Shown: positions 1 through 9,010 of the stretch, piece after piece
Layout: each line of letters begins with the position of its first letter
How positions within the stretch are numbered: the stretch's first letter is position 1
NCBI RefSeq assembly: GCF_007991515.1
Contig: NZ_BJYM01000009.1
Span: 1-64,000, forward strand
Source of the DNA: Oceanobacillus sojae
GTDB taxonomy: Bacteria > Bacillota > Bacilli > Bacillales > Amphibacillaceae
Length of the DNA: 64,000 bases
Direction: 5' to 3'
Translations under genes and position numbers: made by a program
Notes under the pieces: model-generated
Seen by the model: only the letters and a program-made list of their open reading frames with translations
Database searches by the model: none
Told to the model about the DNA's origin: nothing

Positions 1-480
1 CGGTGCAGGAATATCAAAATGCTCTCCATACATTTCTTCTTTTTCAATTTCAAAGTACTCGCCAATTCCTTTGGCAATTGGATGGGATGGGTCTACATTC
101 CAAACACGTTCTGTATCGTCTGATTCACGCCATTTCAAATCACAGCCTGTTCCCATAAGAGATTTAAAGATTTTCGAGAAATGCCCTGAGTGAAGAACAA
201 TTAATCCCATACCGTCTAACACACGCTTTTTCACTCTTTCTACAATGTCATCCTGTACTTCATCATGTGCCATATGCCCCCACCAGATCAGCACATCTGT
301 TTTCTCTAATAAATCCTCCGATAAACCATGCTCCGGCTCATCTAATGTCGCCGTAGTAACATCATGACCCGCTTCTGTTAAAAAACCGGCAATTGCTCCG
401 TGAATCCCTTTCGGATAAATAGAAGCAACTGTTTCATTTGTTTTTTCGTGACGATTTTCATTCCATACTACTATATTCAT
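1..480 (-). CDS. ThuA-like domain protein (partial, C-terminus beyond window)
   Basis: The first 160 codons of a minus-strand gene start with ATG at 480 and run off the left edge. The protein begins [16 protein letters not shown] and carries [14 protein letters not shown] and [20 protein letters not shown], which fit the ThuA-like (trehalose utilisation, glutamine amidotransferase-like fold) family. ThuA proteins are linked to sugar catabolism, but their biochemical role is poorly defined. It starts 24 bp after the stop of the upstream LacI regulator with a GGAGTG-type ribosome site between, so the two are likely co-transcribed. The missing C-terminus prevents a length comparison. Confidence 0.8.
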   Translation of the reverse strand, partial: MNIVVWNENRHEKTNETVASIYPKGIHGAIAGFLTEAGHDVTTATLDEPEHGLSEDLLEKTDVLIWWGHMAHDEVQDDIVERVKKRVLDGMGLIVLHSGHFSKIFKSLMGTGCDLKWRESDDTERVWNVDPSHPIAKGIGEYFEIEKEEMYGEHFDIPAP

Positions 481-503
481 ATCAGACACTCCTTATTTTT
501 CTT

Positions 504-1565
504 TTATTCCATCGTTACATTGATGACAGAACTATTATCTTTAGTTAATTTTCTATGAGACTCTCTCGGCTCAATTTTTGCAGGAATAATTACACTGCGT
601 TTGAAAGTATCAGGATTATTAATCAGCTCAACTACCCCTCTTGAAGCTTCATAACCAAGCTGAAAAGCTTCTGTGTCTATGGACGTAAGCACAGGTATTG
701 ACATTTCTGTTATCAATGTCTTGTTAAAAACAACCAAGCTTATCTCATCAGGTACATGCACTCCTCTTTTATGTAATGCTTTTAATACACCTACTCCTTG
801 AAGCGGGGTAGAAATGACAAGCGCTGTTGGTTTCGCTTCCATTATTAAAAATTCTTCTACTACTGCCCCTTCCTCTTCTGGAGTATGTACAAATTTCACA
901 TAGCTTGCATCTCTTCGGATACCATGTTCTTCAAGAGCTTTATAGTAACCTTCTACGCGATCCTGAATTACTTGAAAGGTGGGATTATCTCCTATAAAAC
1001 CAATTCGGCTGTGATTTCTATGGATTAAAAATTCCGTAGCATCTTTTGCTGCCTGCATATTGTCGTTGTCCACAAACATGATTTCATTCATTCTTTCCAT
1101 TGGTTTTCCGACAACAGAAAAAGGAATTGCTTTTTCCAATAAAAAAGGAACCACTTTATCATTTTTCTTAGCGTATAAAACAATAATTCCGTCTACTTGT
1201 TTTCCTTGTACCATTCGGCCAACATCTTTATAAATTTCTTCTTCTGTGCTTCCTGTAGTAATCATAATACTGTATCCGTGCTGTTGACAGTGAGCACTTA
1301 TCCCTTGTAAAACCTCAGAGACAAATAGATTTCCTAATTTCCATGCATCGCTTTCCGAATACTTTAATACAACGCCTAATGTTTTCGTAGATTGCTGAAC
1401 AAGACCTCTGGCATTCAGATTGGTATGATATCCGAGTTCGTTCATTACCTGTCGAACCTTCTTTTTTGTTTTTTCACTGATATGCCTGCTGTCAGAAATT
1501 ACTCGGGAAACGGTAGAAGGGGCAACATTCGCTGCTTTAGCTACATCCTTGATAGTTATTGCCAT
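504..1565 (-). CDS. LacI/GalR family transcriptional regulator (first copy)
   Basis: A 353-residue repressor with the LacI helix-turn-helix at residues 3-22 (ITIKDVAKAANVAPSTVSRV), a hinge, and a periplasmic-binding-protein-like sensor domain to about residue 340. It lies directly upstream of the ThuA-like gene, and two copies of an ACGTTTGC-type operator (1642-1653, 1752-1763) sit in its own upstream region, which suggests autoregulation. It resembles the neighbouring LacI protein at 1831-2856 throughout (both have a GKxVDGIIxLY block and a VDNDN motif), so the pair looks like an old tandem duplication. The effector sugar cannot be read from the sequence; maltodextrin or a ThuA-linked sugar are both possible. 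Confidence 0.9.
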   Translation of the reverse strand: MAITIKDVAKAANVAPSTVSRVISDSRHISEKTKKKVRQVMNELGYHTNLNARGLVQQSTKTLGVVLKYSESDAWKLGNLFVSEVLQGISAHCQQHGYSIMITTGSTEEEIYKDVGRMVQGKQVDGIIVLYAKKNDKVVPFLLEKAIPFSVVGKPMERMNEIMFVDNDNMQAAKDATEFLIHRNHSRIGFIGDNPTFQVIQDRVEGYYKALEEHGIRRDASYVKFVHTPEEEGAVVEEFLIMEAKPTALVISTPLQGVGVLKALHKRGVHVPDEISLVVFNKTLITEMSIPVLTSIDTEAFQLGYEASRGVVELINNPDTFKRSVIIPAKIEPRESHRKLTKDNSSVINVTME

Positions 1566-1641
1566 GTGAATACTTTCCCTTCCTAAAATTTGTATTAAAA
1601 AGAATCTTAATTAAAAACCTTTTAATTACATTCAAAATAAA

Positions 1642-1653
1642 GCAAACGTTTGC
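1642..1653. promoter_or_regulatory. LacI-family operator palindrome GCAAACGTTTGC
   Basis: Perfect 12-bp palindrome with the central CG typical of LacI/GalR operators. It is 77 bp upstream of the first LacI gene and identical to the site over the mdxE promoter at 6653-6664. Confidence 0.7.
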
Positions 1654-1751
1654 ATGAAATTTTGGTTTAATACTATCATTCATTTTATTGATATGCAAGA
1701 GTATTATATTCATTCTATTTAAAACATCACTTCCCTTTCAATCACATCAAC

Positions 1752-1763
1752 GGAAACGTTTGC
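1752..1763. promoter_or_regulatory. LacI-family operator, imperfect copy GGAAACGTTTGC
   Basis: Eleven of twelve positions match the palindrome at 1642-1653, about 110 bp away (close to ten helical turns and a half). Two operators on one promoter region allow looping, but this is inference. Confidence 0.55.
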
Positions 1764-1830
1764 ATAAAAATAATAAAATCTATAAACCTTTTTTTGAAAA
1801 ATTGCTGATAACGAGTTACCAGCAATTTTT

Positions 1831-2856
1831 TCATTTCATTACTTTAACCGAATTCCGGTATGCGATAGAATGAGGAATAATAATCCGCTTTTTATGCAGC
1901 ACCTGATTCGTGCATATTTGAATAATTGCTTTTGCTGATTCTACACCAAGACGAAAGATTTGGATATCCACTGTTGTAAGTGCAGGATGTATAATTTCTG
2001 AGAAATAAATATTATTAAAGCTGACTAAAGATATATGTTCAGGAACCTTCAGCCCATATTCCTCCAACATGCTGATAACTCCTACACTGATTAAGTCATC
2101 GCTTACAACAATAGCATCCGGCTTTACTTTAAGTTCTAAAATTTGTTCAACAGCTTCCCTTCCACCAGACTTTAGAAACTCTGTATGGATGATATACTCC
2201 TCTGTTACAGGAATGTCAGCTTCTTTTAATGCTGTTTCATAGCCTTTTTGCCGGTCGATGGTTACAACCAGATCTGCGGCTCCTCCGATAAACGAAATCC
2301 GTTTATGTCCATTTTCTATCAAATGCTCAGTAATATCTTTCCCCGCTTTTATATTATCATTGTCTACATGAACTATTTCGTCTTTATATTCTGAAGGTTT
2401 TCCCACCATAACAAAAGGGAAATTCTTTTCCTTTAAAAAATCCACTATGGAATCATTCAGTCGTGAATAAAGTAAAATTACCCCATCAACATATTTACCC
2501 AGGACCATTCTTTCGATTTCTTTAAACTTTTCTTCCTCTGTTTGCCCAGACGAAAGAAGCATTGAAAACTGCTCTTGATGAAAATATGATCCTATCCCTC
2601 TTAAAACTTCTGTAAAAAATGGATTCTGCAAAGACTTATCTGCTGAAGACGGCATAATCACGCCAATCGTTTTCGTTGACTGTACGACTAAATTCCTGGC
2701 AGTCAGATTAGGGTGATATCCTAATTCTTCCATTGCTGCTCTAACTTTTTGTTTCGTCTCTTCACTTATCCTCGAGTTATTAGCAATTACCCGGGATACT
2801 GTAGAAGGAGAAAAACCGGTCACCTTTGCTATATCTTTGATTGTAACTATTTTCAT
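1831..2856 (-). CDS. LacI/GalR family regulator, likely maltodextrin repressor (MdxR/MalR type)
   Basis: Repressor of 341 residues with helix-turn-helix at residues 4-23 (TIKDIAKVTGFSPSTVSRVI) and a C-terminal sugar-binding domain. I use the ATG at 2856: a GTG lies just before it at 2859, but the AGAGG ribosome site would touch that codon. It follows the mdxEFG importer genes on the same strand, separated by about 240 bp, as LacI regulators of maltodextrin operons often do. The palindromic operator just downstream of the mdxE promoter is its most likely target. The first LacI protein could bind the same site. Confidence 0.88.
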   Translation of the reverse strand: MKIVTIKDIAKVTGFSPSTVSRVIANNSRISEETKQKVRAAMEELGYHPNLTARNLVVQSTKTIGVIMPSSADKSLQNPFFTEVLRGIGSYFHQEQFSMLLSSGQTEEEKFKEIERMVLGKYVDGVILLYSRLNDSIVDFLKEKNFPFVMVGKPSEYKDEIVHVDNDNIKAGKDITEHLIENGHKRISFIGGAADLVVTIDRQKGYETALKEADIPVTEEYIIHTEFLKSGGREAVEQILELKVKPDAIVVSDDLISVGVISMLEEYGLKVPEHISLVSFNNIYFSEIIHPALTTVDIQIFRLGVESAKAIIQICTNQVLHKKRIIIPHSIAYRNSVKVMK

Positions 2857-3094
2857 CACCCTCTAAGTCAGCTTATTCATGATAGTTTAATAAAGCAGAG
2901 AAACAGAGCTGACCAGCAAAACCCCATAAAACCTCTATAGGCTATTACGTCGGGAGTTCACAAAGCAACGCAGTCCCCAGGTATGCTTACCATGCAGAAA
3001 ATAAATAATAACGGAAAAATTCTCTGTCTCTTATATCTTTTTATAGGACTTTATAACAAGTTTTATAAAACTATTTCATTTAGCATACAACATT

Positions 3095-3934
3095 TTAACC
3101 TTTTGTACCACCCGACGCTAAACCAGAAATTAAGTACCTTTGCAAGAATAAATAAATTGTTGCGATTGGAACAGCAATTAATACAGAGCCTGCTGCAAAT
3201 CTAGTGAAATTATTCGCAAACTGATCGTTAATAAAGTTGTATAGCCCCAAAGCCAAAGTATAATTTTCTTCACTTGAAATTACAATGGACGGAAGTAAAA
3301 AATCAAATAATGGTGCCATAAAATTAAATAGAGCAACTACTGCCAGAATAGGTTTTGCCAGCGGAAGAAGAACACTCCAAAAAATCCTGATAGGACCGGC
3401 TCCATCAATCTTAGCAGCTTCATCCAGCTCTTTCGGAATTGTGTCAAAATACCCTTTTACCAGCCAAGCATTAAAAGGAATTTGACCACCTAAATAAATC
3501 AATATTAAACCGGTTAATGAATCTAATAGCCCAATCATATTTAAGAAGATGTATAGGGCAACCATCGCCATCATTACAGGAAACATTTGCAGTAATAAAA
3601 AGATATACAATCCATTCTTACGTCCTACAAATTTAAACCTCGAAAAAGCGTAAGCTACAAATGCTGTCAAGACTACACTCCCGATGGCATTTGCAAAAGC
3701 AACAATCAATGAATTTTTATACCATAATAAATAATCGCTTTGCGGACTGAACAGCCATTTATAATGTTCAAGCGAAAAATTATCCGGAATAATGCTTGAA
3801 GAGTATAAGCTTGTACCCTGATTGAGTGACATACCTATTGTCCAAAGCAGTGGATAAAAAATAATGACAGAAACGATTGCCAGTATAAGATAAATCGCCG
3901 TTACTTCTAATTTTGATTTCGTTTTCGAGCTCAT
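3095..3934 (-). CDS. mdxG: Maltodextrin ABC transporter permease MdxG/MalG
   Basis: Inner-membrane permease of 279 residues with six predicted membrane segments and the binding-protein-dependent permease EAA loop at about residues 169-190 (ELDEAAKIDGAG), which docks the ATPase. It is the MalG-type subunit by size and by order after the longer MalF-type gene. Its ATG overlaps the stop codon of mdxF by one base (TAATG), indicating translational coupling. No ATPase gene is present in the window, as is usual for Bacillus maltodextrin importers that share an MsmX-type ATPase encoded elsewhere. Confidence 0.92.
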   Translation of the reverse strand: MSSKTKSKLEVTAIYLILAIVSVIIFYPLLWTIGMSLNQGTSLYSSSIIPDNFSLEHYKWLFSPQSDYLLWYKNSLIVAFANAIGSVVLTAFVAYAFSRFKFVGRKNGLYIFLLLQMFPVMMAMVALYIFLNMIGLLDSLTGLILIYLGGQIPFNAWLVKGYFDTIPKELDEAAKIDGAGPIRIFWSVLLPLAKPILAVVALFNFMAPLFDFLLPSIVISSEENYTLALGLYNFINDQFANNFTRFAAGSVLIAVPIATIYLFLQRYLISGLASGGTKG

Positions 3935-5241
3935 TAAATTTCACCTTCTTCTTTAAAGGATCTTGTTTTTCGGAATTGGTAAAATGCAAAACCAGATACA
4001 ATTAATCCCATGATGATGGAAATAACAGCTGCCATCGAATAGTTGTTTGTATCGAACGTCAATTTATATACCCAGGATATCAAAATATCTGTACCACCGG
4101 CATTCTGTCCGCGAACTGCGGGACCGCCTTCATTAAATAAATAAATGACATTAAAATTATTAAAGTTTGAAGCGTACTGCATAATTAATAAAGGGGCTGT
4201 TGCAAACATAACATGGGGAAATGTAATACTTTTGAACTTTTGAATCCGTGATGCCCCATCCATGTCAGCTGCTTCATACCAATCTTTTGAGATACTTTGC
4301 AATATTCCAGTGAACAAAGCAAAAATAAAAGGAAATCCAAGCCATGTTTGTATCATAATAATTGCTATACGGCTGTAGAGCGGATCACTTAGCCAGGATA
4401 TTCCCTCCCCTCCGAATAAAGGAATGATAATATCTCTGTTAATCGCTCCAAAATCATCATTAAACATTGCGGCAAATACCAGAATAGTTACAAACGCTGG
4501 AACTGCCCAAGGTAAGATTAAAATTGTTCTGATTAATTTTTTAAATCGTACTCTTTCATCATTTACAAGGACTGCCAGAAAGAAACCCAGAGCAATCTGT
4601 AATGTTGTTGCTACTACTGTCCAGACAATTGTCCAAACAAATACACTAAGAAAGGTTTCCTGCCAAATTGGTACTGTAAATAAACTCTTAAAATTATCCA
4701 ATCCTACCCAGTCTACTAAATTACGGGGAGGAGAATGATATAAATCATAATTTGTAAATGCTAATAGTAAAGAAAACAGCAATGGAAAAATAACAACAAA
4801 GATCATTAAGAATAGGCCTGGGAACGTAATTATATAAGGAAATGAATAATCATATACCTCTTTAATTACCTGTTTAAAGCTTAAAGGTACCCATCCTTTT
4901 TTTATTTTTTTTGCCTGTTTTCTTGCATCAAGTACATTAAATACATACAGTGTAATTGCTATGACCGAAACAATTAAAGACAGTACACCCAGTACAAGTA
5001 ATCTTATAGAGTGATCTGTTCCTGGAATGGTTCCTAATGTACGCAATCCCCAAAGTCCAAAATTTAACGCATCTAAAAATGCCAGAAGGAATGCTCCTTC
5101 AATAAAAATAAATATACTTCCTTTTAAATATCTACGGTTATATAACTGACCTAACCCGGCAAATAAAATGGACAAAATTGTAGCAGTATTCGGGTTATGT
5201 TTATGATAATTCTTTTTCGGCTGCTTTTTTGGAGTAGTCAA
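3934..5241 (-). CDS. mdxF: Maltodextrin ABC transporter permease MdxF/MalF
   Basis: Permease of 435 residues. Its N-terminus (about 1-110) carries extra hydrophobic segments before the core permease domain, as in Bacillus MdxF. The EAA loop is at about residues 320-343 (WYEAADMDGASRIQKFKS). The start is TTG at 5241, chosen because a strong AAAGGAGG site lies just upstream and no better start exists. It pairs with MdxG to form the membrane channel for maltodextrins delivered by MdxE. A short hairpin separates it from mdxE. Confidence 0.92.
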   Translation of the reverse strand: MTTPKKQPKKNYHKHNPNTATILSILFAGLGQLYNRRYLKGSIFIFIEGAFLLAFLDALNFGLWGLRTLGTIPGTDHSIRLLVLGVLSLIVSVIAITLYVFNVLDARKQAKKIKKGWVPLSFKQVIKEVYDYSFPYIITFPGLFLMIFVVIFPLLFSLLLAFTNYDLYHSPPRNLVDWVGLDNFKSLFTVPIWQETFLSVFVWTIVWTVVATTLQIALGFFLAVLVNDERVRFKKLIRTILILPWAVPAFVTILVFAAMFNDDFGAINRDIIIPLFGGEGISWLSDPLYSRIAIIMIQTWLGFPFIFALFTGILQSISKDWYEAADMDGASRIQKFKSITFPHVMFATAPLLIMQYASNFNNFNVIYLFNEGGPAVRGQNAGGTDILISWVYKLTFDTNNYSMAAVISIIMGLIVSGFAFYQFRKTRSFKEEGEI

Positions 5242-5320
5242 TCTTACCCCTCCTTTAACTTAACTGTGTATGAAATAAACAAGATTATTTTTAATAGCCT
5301 GCTCCCTTAAGAATCAGTAA

Positions 5321-5350
5321 ATTAAAAAGAGGAGATAGACTCCTCATTTT
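5321..5350 (-). terminator. Hairpin between mdxE and mdxF
   Basis: On the minus strand GAGGAG and CTCCTC form a short stem followed by TTTTTAATTT, directly after the mdxE stop. Partial termination here would raise the amount of binding protein over permease. Confidence 0.6.
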
Positions 5351-5352
5351 AA

Positions 5353-6621
5353 TTAATTTCCTCCGCCGCCGGCTTGTATGTTTGTATTGATCTGATCTAC
5401 AGCTTCTTCTAATACTTCTCTGGCATCTTCACCTTCAGTTAAGAACTGTAATGCATTTTGCATCGGTTCCCAGACTTGGGCCATTTCTGGAGCACTAGGC
5501 ATTGGAACACCAAATTGAATTTGCTCAGCAAAGTCAGCATACATTGGATCTTCAATATTATTTAAAGCCTCTTCATTTGGAGGGAGCTCTCCGGCAATAT
5601 CATAATAAGTCTGTTGATTCTCTTCGTTTGTAATAAACATCGCTAAATCTTGAGCCCAATCTTTATTTTCTGAGTAATAGGATACCATCCAGGATTTAAC
5701 ACCTACGAAAGTAGAACTTGGTTCCCCATTAATTTGTGGGAAAGGCGCAAATGCTAAATCATCTCCCAAAGCACTTTCATAAACTGGAATACTCCAAGGT
5801 CCATTAATAACTGCTCCTATTTTTCCTTCTGTGAACAAGCCATCGATTACATCTGCAGTTGTAGCAGCCGGGATTTTACCAGAACCAAAAAACTCTTGAT
5901 AGAATTCTCCGCCTTCAATTGCACCATCATTCGCTAAGCCAACGTCTGTAACATCATAATCACCAACTTCTCCCCCAAAGATATATCCACCATAATTAAC
6001 TAAGAATGGGTAAGAAAAATAGAAATCATTTGGCCGCATTAAAAATCCATATTCATCATTAGAAGCATCTGTATGATCTTCCAGTAATCCTAAAACATCT
6101 TCCATTGTTTCCGGTGCTTCACCAATAATACTTTTGTTATAAAAAAGACCATATGTTTCAATAACTGCAGGTAAACCATATATATTTGTTTCATCATCAT
6201 AAGTGTAAGTAACAGCATCTACTGCTGCATCTACGTATCTATTTAATTGGTCATCCGTAACATCAAGAGGCTCCGCTAATCCTTGCGCAACAATATTTCC
6301 AATCTGGTCGTGGGGCTGATAGAATAAATCCGGACCATTCCCTTCAGGTCCAGCTAATGATAATTGCTGTAATTGATCAACCATTGGTCGTCCTTCCACT
6401 TTGACTGAAATACCTTCTTGTTCTTCGTATTTCTCCACAATTTCATTAATTGCATCCATCTGTTCATCCTGATCATTCATCCAAATCACTAATTCTTCCG
6501 GCTTTTCAGATTCACCGCCAGCACTTTCCTCTCCTGGTTCTTCTCTATCAGGTGCACATGCTCCTAAAACCAGAATAAATAGTAAAGAAATTAACGCCAA
6601 GAAACGAACTTTCCCTTTCAT
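5353..6621 (-). CDS. mdxE: Maltodextrin-binding lipoprotein MdxE
   Basis: Solute-binding protein of 422 residues anchored to the outer face of the membrane. The start at 6621 is set by an AGGAG site and by a lipoprotein signal peptide that then begins correctly; the lipobox is LGAC with Cys22. Family 1 extracellular solute-binding protein features include the N-terminal ELVIWMNDQDEQ strand and the FTEGKIGAVINGPWS block typical of maltose-binding proteins. It is the first gene of mdxEFG and is transcribed from a SigA-like promoter at 6683-6711 overlapped downstream by a LacI operator. Confidence 0.93.
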   Translation of the reverse strand: MKGKVRFLALISLLFILVLGACAPDREEPGEESAGGESEKPEELVIWMNDQDEQMDAINEIVEKYEEQEGISVKVEGRPMVDQLQQLSLAGPEGNGPDLFYQPHDQIGNIVAQGLAEPLDVTDDQLNRYVDAAVDAVTYTYDDETNIYGLPAVIETYGLFYNKSIIGEAPETMEDVLGLLEDHTDASNDEYGFLMRPNDFYFSYPFLVNYGGYIFGGEVGDYDVTDVGLANDGAIEGGEFYQEFFGSGKIPAATTADVIDGLFTEGKIGAVINGPWSIPVYESALGDDLAFAPFPQINGEPSSTFVGVKSWMVSYYSENKDWAQDLAMFITNEENQQTYYDIAGELPPNEEALNNIEDPMYADFAEQIQFGVPMPSAPEMAQVWEPMQNALQFLTEGEDAREVLEEAVDQINTNIQAGGGGN

Positions 6622-6652
6622 TTCCCCAACTCCTCTTATATTTTTTAGTTGC

Positions 6653-6664
6653 GCAAACGTTTGC
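6653..6664. promoter_or_regulatory. LacI-family operator GCAAACGTTTGC in the mdxE leader
   Basis: Perfect palindrome lying 19 bp past the -10 box of the mdxE promoter and 31 bp before its start codon. Binding would block early elongation or initiation. It is identical to the site at 1642-1653. Confidence 0.75.
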
Positions 6665-6682
6665 ACAACAGCTACAAAAATC

Positions 6683-6711
6683 ATTCTAATCTATTTAATC
6701 TATTTTTGCAA
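6683..6711 (-). promoter_or_regulatory. SigA-type promoter of mdxEFG
   Basis: Minus-strand -35 TTGCAA (6706-6711) and -10 TAGAAT (6683-6688), spacer 17 bp. Confidence 0.7.
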
Positions 6712-6737
6712 GGGGTTTCATAATTTTATTTTTCCTC

Positions 6738-6767
6738 TTGACTTATTAACTCTATTCTGCAAATAAT
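6738..6767 (+). promoter_or_regulatory. Probable promoter of the cyclomaltodextrinase gene
   Basis: -35 TTGACT (6738-6743) and -10 AATAAT (6762-6767) with an 18-bp spacer. The resulting leader of about 100 nt contains the hairpin at 6820-6860. Confidence 0.5.
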
Positions 6768-6819
6768 AGATTTAATTACTATGTTTCACATACAATTTGA
6801 GGGCAATGCTTTGTCATGA

Positions 6820-6866
6820 CAACAACCCCTGTTTTCTTAATTTGAAAACAGGGGTTGTTTATTTTT
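6820..6866 (+). terminator. Terminator-like hairpin in the leader of the cyclomaltodextrinase gene
   Basis: AACAACCCCTGTTTTC and its exact complement form a 16-bp stem with a 7-nt loop, followed by TTTATTTTT. It ends at the ribosome site AAGGAGG (6867-6873). Its place between promoter and ribosome site suggests attenuation rather than the end of a gene. Confidence 0.6.
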
Positions 6867-6879
6867 AAGGAGGAATTCC

Positions 6880-8649
6880 ATGTTAAAAGAAGCTATCTAT
6901 CACAGACCTAAAGGAAACTTTGCTTATGCTTACAAAGAAGAAACACTTCATATCCGGTTAAAGACGAAGAAAAACGATGCCAACAAAGTAAATTTGATTT
7001 ACGGCGACCCCTATGATTGGAAAAAGAAAAAATGGACTTACAAGAAGAAAACGATGACTGTTGCTGCTTCCGATGATTTATTTGATTACTGGTTTATTGA
7101 ACTAGATGTACCTACAAGGCGCTTACGGTACGGCTTTGAAATAAATGATGGGAAAGATACATTGATTTATACAGAAAAAGGATTTTATTCTCAAATAGAA
7201 ACGGACGATATATCCTATTATTTCTGTTTTCCATTTATTAATCCCATTGATATTTTTGAAGTACCTGCATGGGTTAAAGAGACTGTCTGGTATCAAATTT
7301 TCCCGGACCGATTTGCAAATGGAAATAAAAAAAATGATCCTGAAAAAGTATTGCCCTGGGCCAGTGAAGCGCCAGCCTTAGACAACTTTTTTGGCGGGGA
7401 TTTTGAAGGGATTATTAAGAACCTAGATTACTTAACAAATTTAGGTATCAATGGGATTTATCTGACACCTATCTTTAAAGCGTATTCCAATCACAAATAC
7501 GACACCATTGACTATATAGAAATTGATCCGCAATTCGGAGACAAAGAAACGTTTAAAAAACTTGTCGATGCATGTCATCAAAGAGGTATCCGTGTAATGC
7601 TGGATGCCGTGTTTAATCATAGCGGTCTGTATTTTGGGCCATTTCAAGATGTCCTGAAAAATCAAGAAAAGTCCAAATACACAGACTGGTTTCATCTGCA
7701 TGAATTTCCAGTAAAGGATGTCTATCCACCTAACTATGATACATTCGGATATGTTGAATCAATGCCAAAACTAAATACCGAAAACCCGGAAGTGCGCTCT
7801 TATTTCTTAGATGTAGCCTCTTATTGGATTGAAGAATTTGATATTGACGGCTGGCGCCTGGATGTGGCAAATGAAGTAGATCATTCTTTTTGGAAAGCAT
7901 TTCGTAAAAGAGTTAAATCGATTAAACCAGACTTATATATTCTTGGAGAAATATGGCATGATGCACTCCCATGGCTGGAAGGAGACCAGTTTGATGCAGT
8001 TATGAACTATCCGCTCACTTTAGCCGGACTCGATTATATTGCAAAAGAAAAAATTAATACTATTCAATTTGCTAACCGATTATCCAAATCTTATACATCT
8101 TATACAGAAAACAGTAATGAAGCAGCTTTTAACCTGCTTGGCAGTCATGACACACCACGAGTCCTGACTGAATGCGATGAGGATATTAACAAGGTTCGTC
8201 TATTATATACCCTGTTATTTTCTTTCCCTGGTACACCTTGTGTTTATTACGGGGATGAAATCGGCATGACTGGAGGAGAAGATCCAGAATGCAGAAAATG
8301 TATGGTCTGGGATGAAGAAGGCCAAAATACCAGTCTGAAAAACTTTGTTAAACAGTTTATTCAATTGCGCCTTTCTGAAGAAGCATTTACACAAGGAAAG
8401 CTCTCCATTATCGAGCCGGATAATGAAGATGATTGTTTTCACTTTGTAAGAACTGTCAAAAATACTTCAGTTCACTTCTTTATAAATACGTCAGATCAGT
8501 CAGTGAAGACATCATTGGACTGCAGTTCTACTGAGTATGCTTTTGATTTATGGAATCAAAAAGAACTGAATATCAAAGAAGATAAATTGGACTTTGAGTT
8601 ACCTGCCAATGATTTTGTAATTATAAAGCAGAGAAATTATAGTAAGTAA
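6880..8649 (+). CDS. mdxD: Cyclomaltodextrinase / neopullulanase / maltogenic amylase (GH13)
   Basis: Cytoplasmic alpha-glucan hydrolase of 589 residues with no signal peptide. The N-terminal domain (about 1-125) is the CBM34-like dimerisation domain of this subfamily, followed by the GH13 barrel. Conserved regions are visible: DAVFNH at 242-247, GWRLDVANEV with nucleophile Asp328, ILGEIW with acid/base Glu357, and LLGSHD with Asp424. The numbering matches the classic maltogenic amylases. It would cut imported maltodextrins or cyclodextrins to maltose and glucose. It faces away from the mdxEFG importer, which differs from Bacillus subtilis where the homologue is co-directional with the importer genes. 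Confidence 0.93.
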   Translation: MLKEAIYHRPKGNFAYAYKEETLHIRLKTKKNDANKVNLIYGDPYDWKKKKWTYKKKTMTVAASDDLFDYWFIELDVPTRRLRYGFEINDGKDTLIYTEKGFYSQIETDDISYYFCFPFINPIDIFEVPAWVKETVWYQIFPDRFANGNKKNDPEKVLPWASEAPALDNFFGGDFEGIIKNLDYLTNLGINGIYLTPIFKAYSNHKYDTIDYIEIDPQFGDKETFKKLVDACHQRGIRVMLDAVFNHSGLYFGPFQDVLKNQEKSKYTDWFHLHEFPVKDVYPPNYDTFGYVESMPKLNTENPEVRSYFLDVASYWIEEFDIDGWRLDVANEVDHSFWKAFRKRVKSIKPDLYILGEIWHDALPWLEGDQFDAVMNYPLTLAGLDYIAKEKINTIQFANRLSKSYTSYTENSNEAAFNLLGSHDTPRVLTECDEDINKVRLLYTLLFSFPGTPCVYYGDEIGMTGGEDPECRKCMVWDEEGQNTSLKNFVKQFIQLRLSEEAFTQGKLSIIEPDNEDDCFHFVRTVKNTSVHFFINTSDQSVKTSLDCSSTEYAFDLWNQKELNIKEDKLDFELPANDFVIIKQRNYSK

Positions 8650-8655
8650 CCTAAG

Positions 8656-8698
8656 CCAGTGAAGGTACAGCTATGTCATTCTCCTTCACTGGTTTTTT
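8656..8698 (+). terminator. Intrinsic terminator after the amylase gene
   Basis: CCAGTGAAGG and CCTTCACTGG form a perfect 10-bp stem followed by TTTTTT. Confidence 0.85.
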
Positions 8699-8782
8699 AA
8701 TTTATTTCCAACAATATAGAAGCAAACAATATTTTTAATATGTTATTATAAAAGTAAACAATCCGCTAGAAGGTGTATTCTT

Positions 8783-8929
8783 ATGAAAGTAAAAATGAAT
8801 GTTCAAACTGCTTATCACGGTGATTTATTACGTGCCGGAAAGGAATATGAAATTGATGAGGAGACTGCAAAACGCTGGATCGCCAGCAGACTTGCTGAGA
8901 GAGTACAAGAGAACTCAGAAGATGAATAA
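8783..8929 (+). CDS. Small hypothetical protein, 48 residues
   Basis: ATG at 8783, stop at 8929, with an AGAAGG-like ribosome site upstream (8768-8773). The product MKVKMNVQTAYHGDLLRAGK continues with an acidic DEETAKRWIASRLAE segment. This pattern (K-rich start, 'G-x-L-x-A-G-x-E-Y-x-I-D-E', 'A-x-R-W-I') resembles short phage-type proteins with a Mu-like N-terminal domain, also found scattered in Bacillaceae chromosomes. It stands alone between two terminators. Function unknown; coding status is supported by the ribosome site, coding-like sequence and following terminator. Confidence 0.65.
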   Translation: MKVKMNVQTAYHGDLLRAGKEYEIDEETAKRWIASRLAERVQENSEDE

Positions 8930-8944
8930 ATAAAGTAACCAAAA

Positions 8945-8987
8945 AAACAGCCCGTCTGTCTTCAAAATGCAGGTGGGCTGTTTCTTT
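8945..8987. terminator. Terminator between the 48-residue ORF and the ferredoxin gene
   Basis: Stem ACAGCCCGTCTG / CAGGTGGGCTGT with A-rich and T-rich flanks; can serve both converging genes. Confidence 0.75.
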
Positions 8988-9010
8988 GGAGTTCCATCAA
9001 TTAAAAGTAT

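Noticed and set aside
2983-3204. Plus-strand frame of 73 codons between the LacI gene and mdxG
   Set aside because: It overlaps the end of mdxG, has no ribosome site and encodes a low-complexity, AT-driven sequence.
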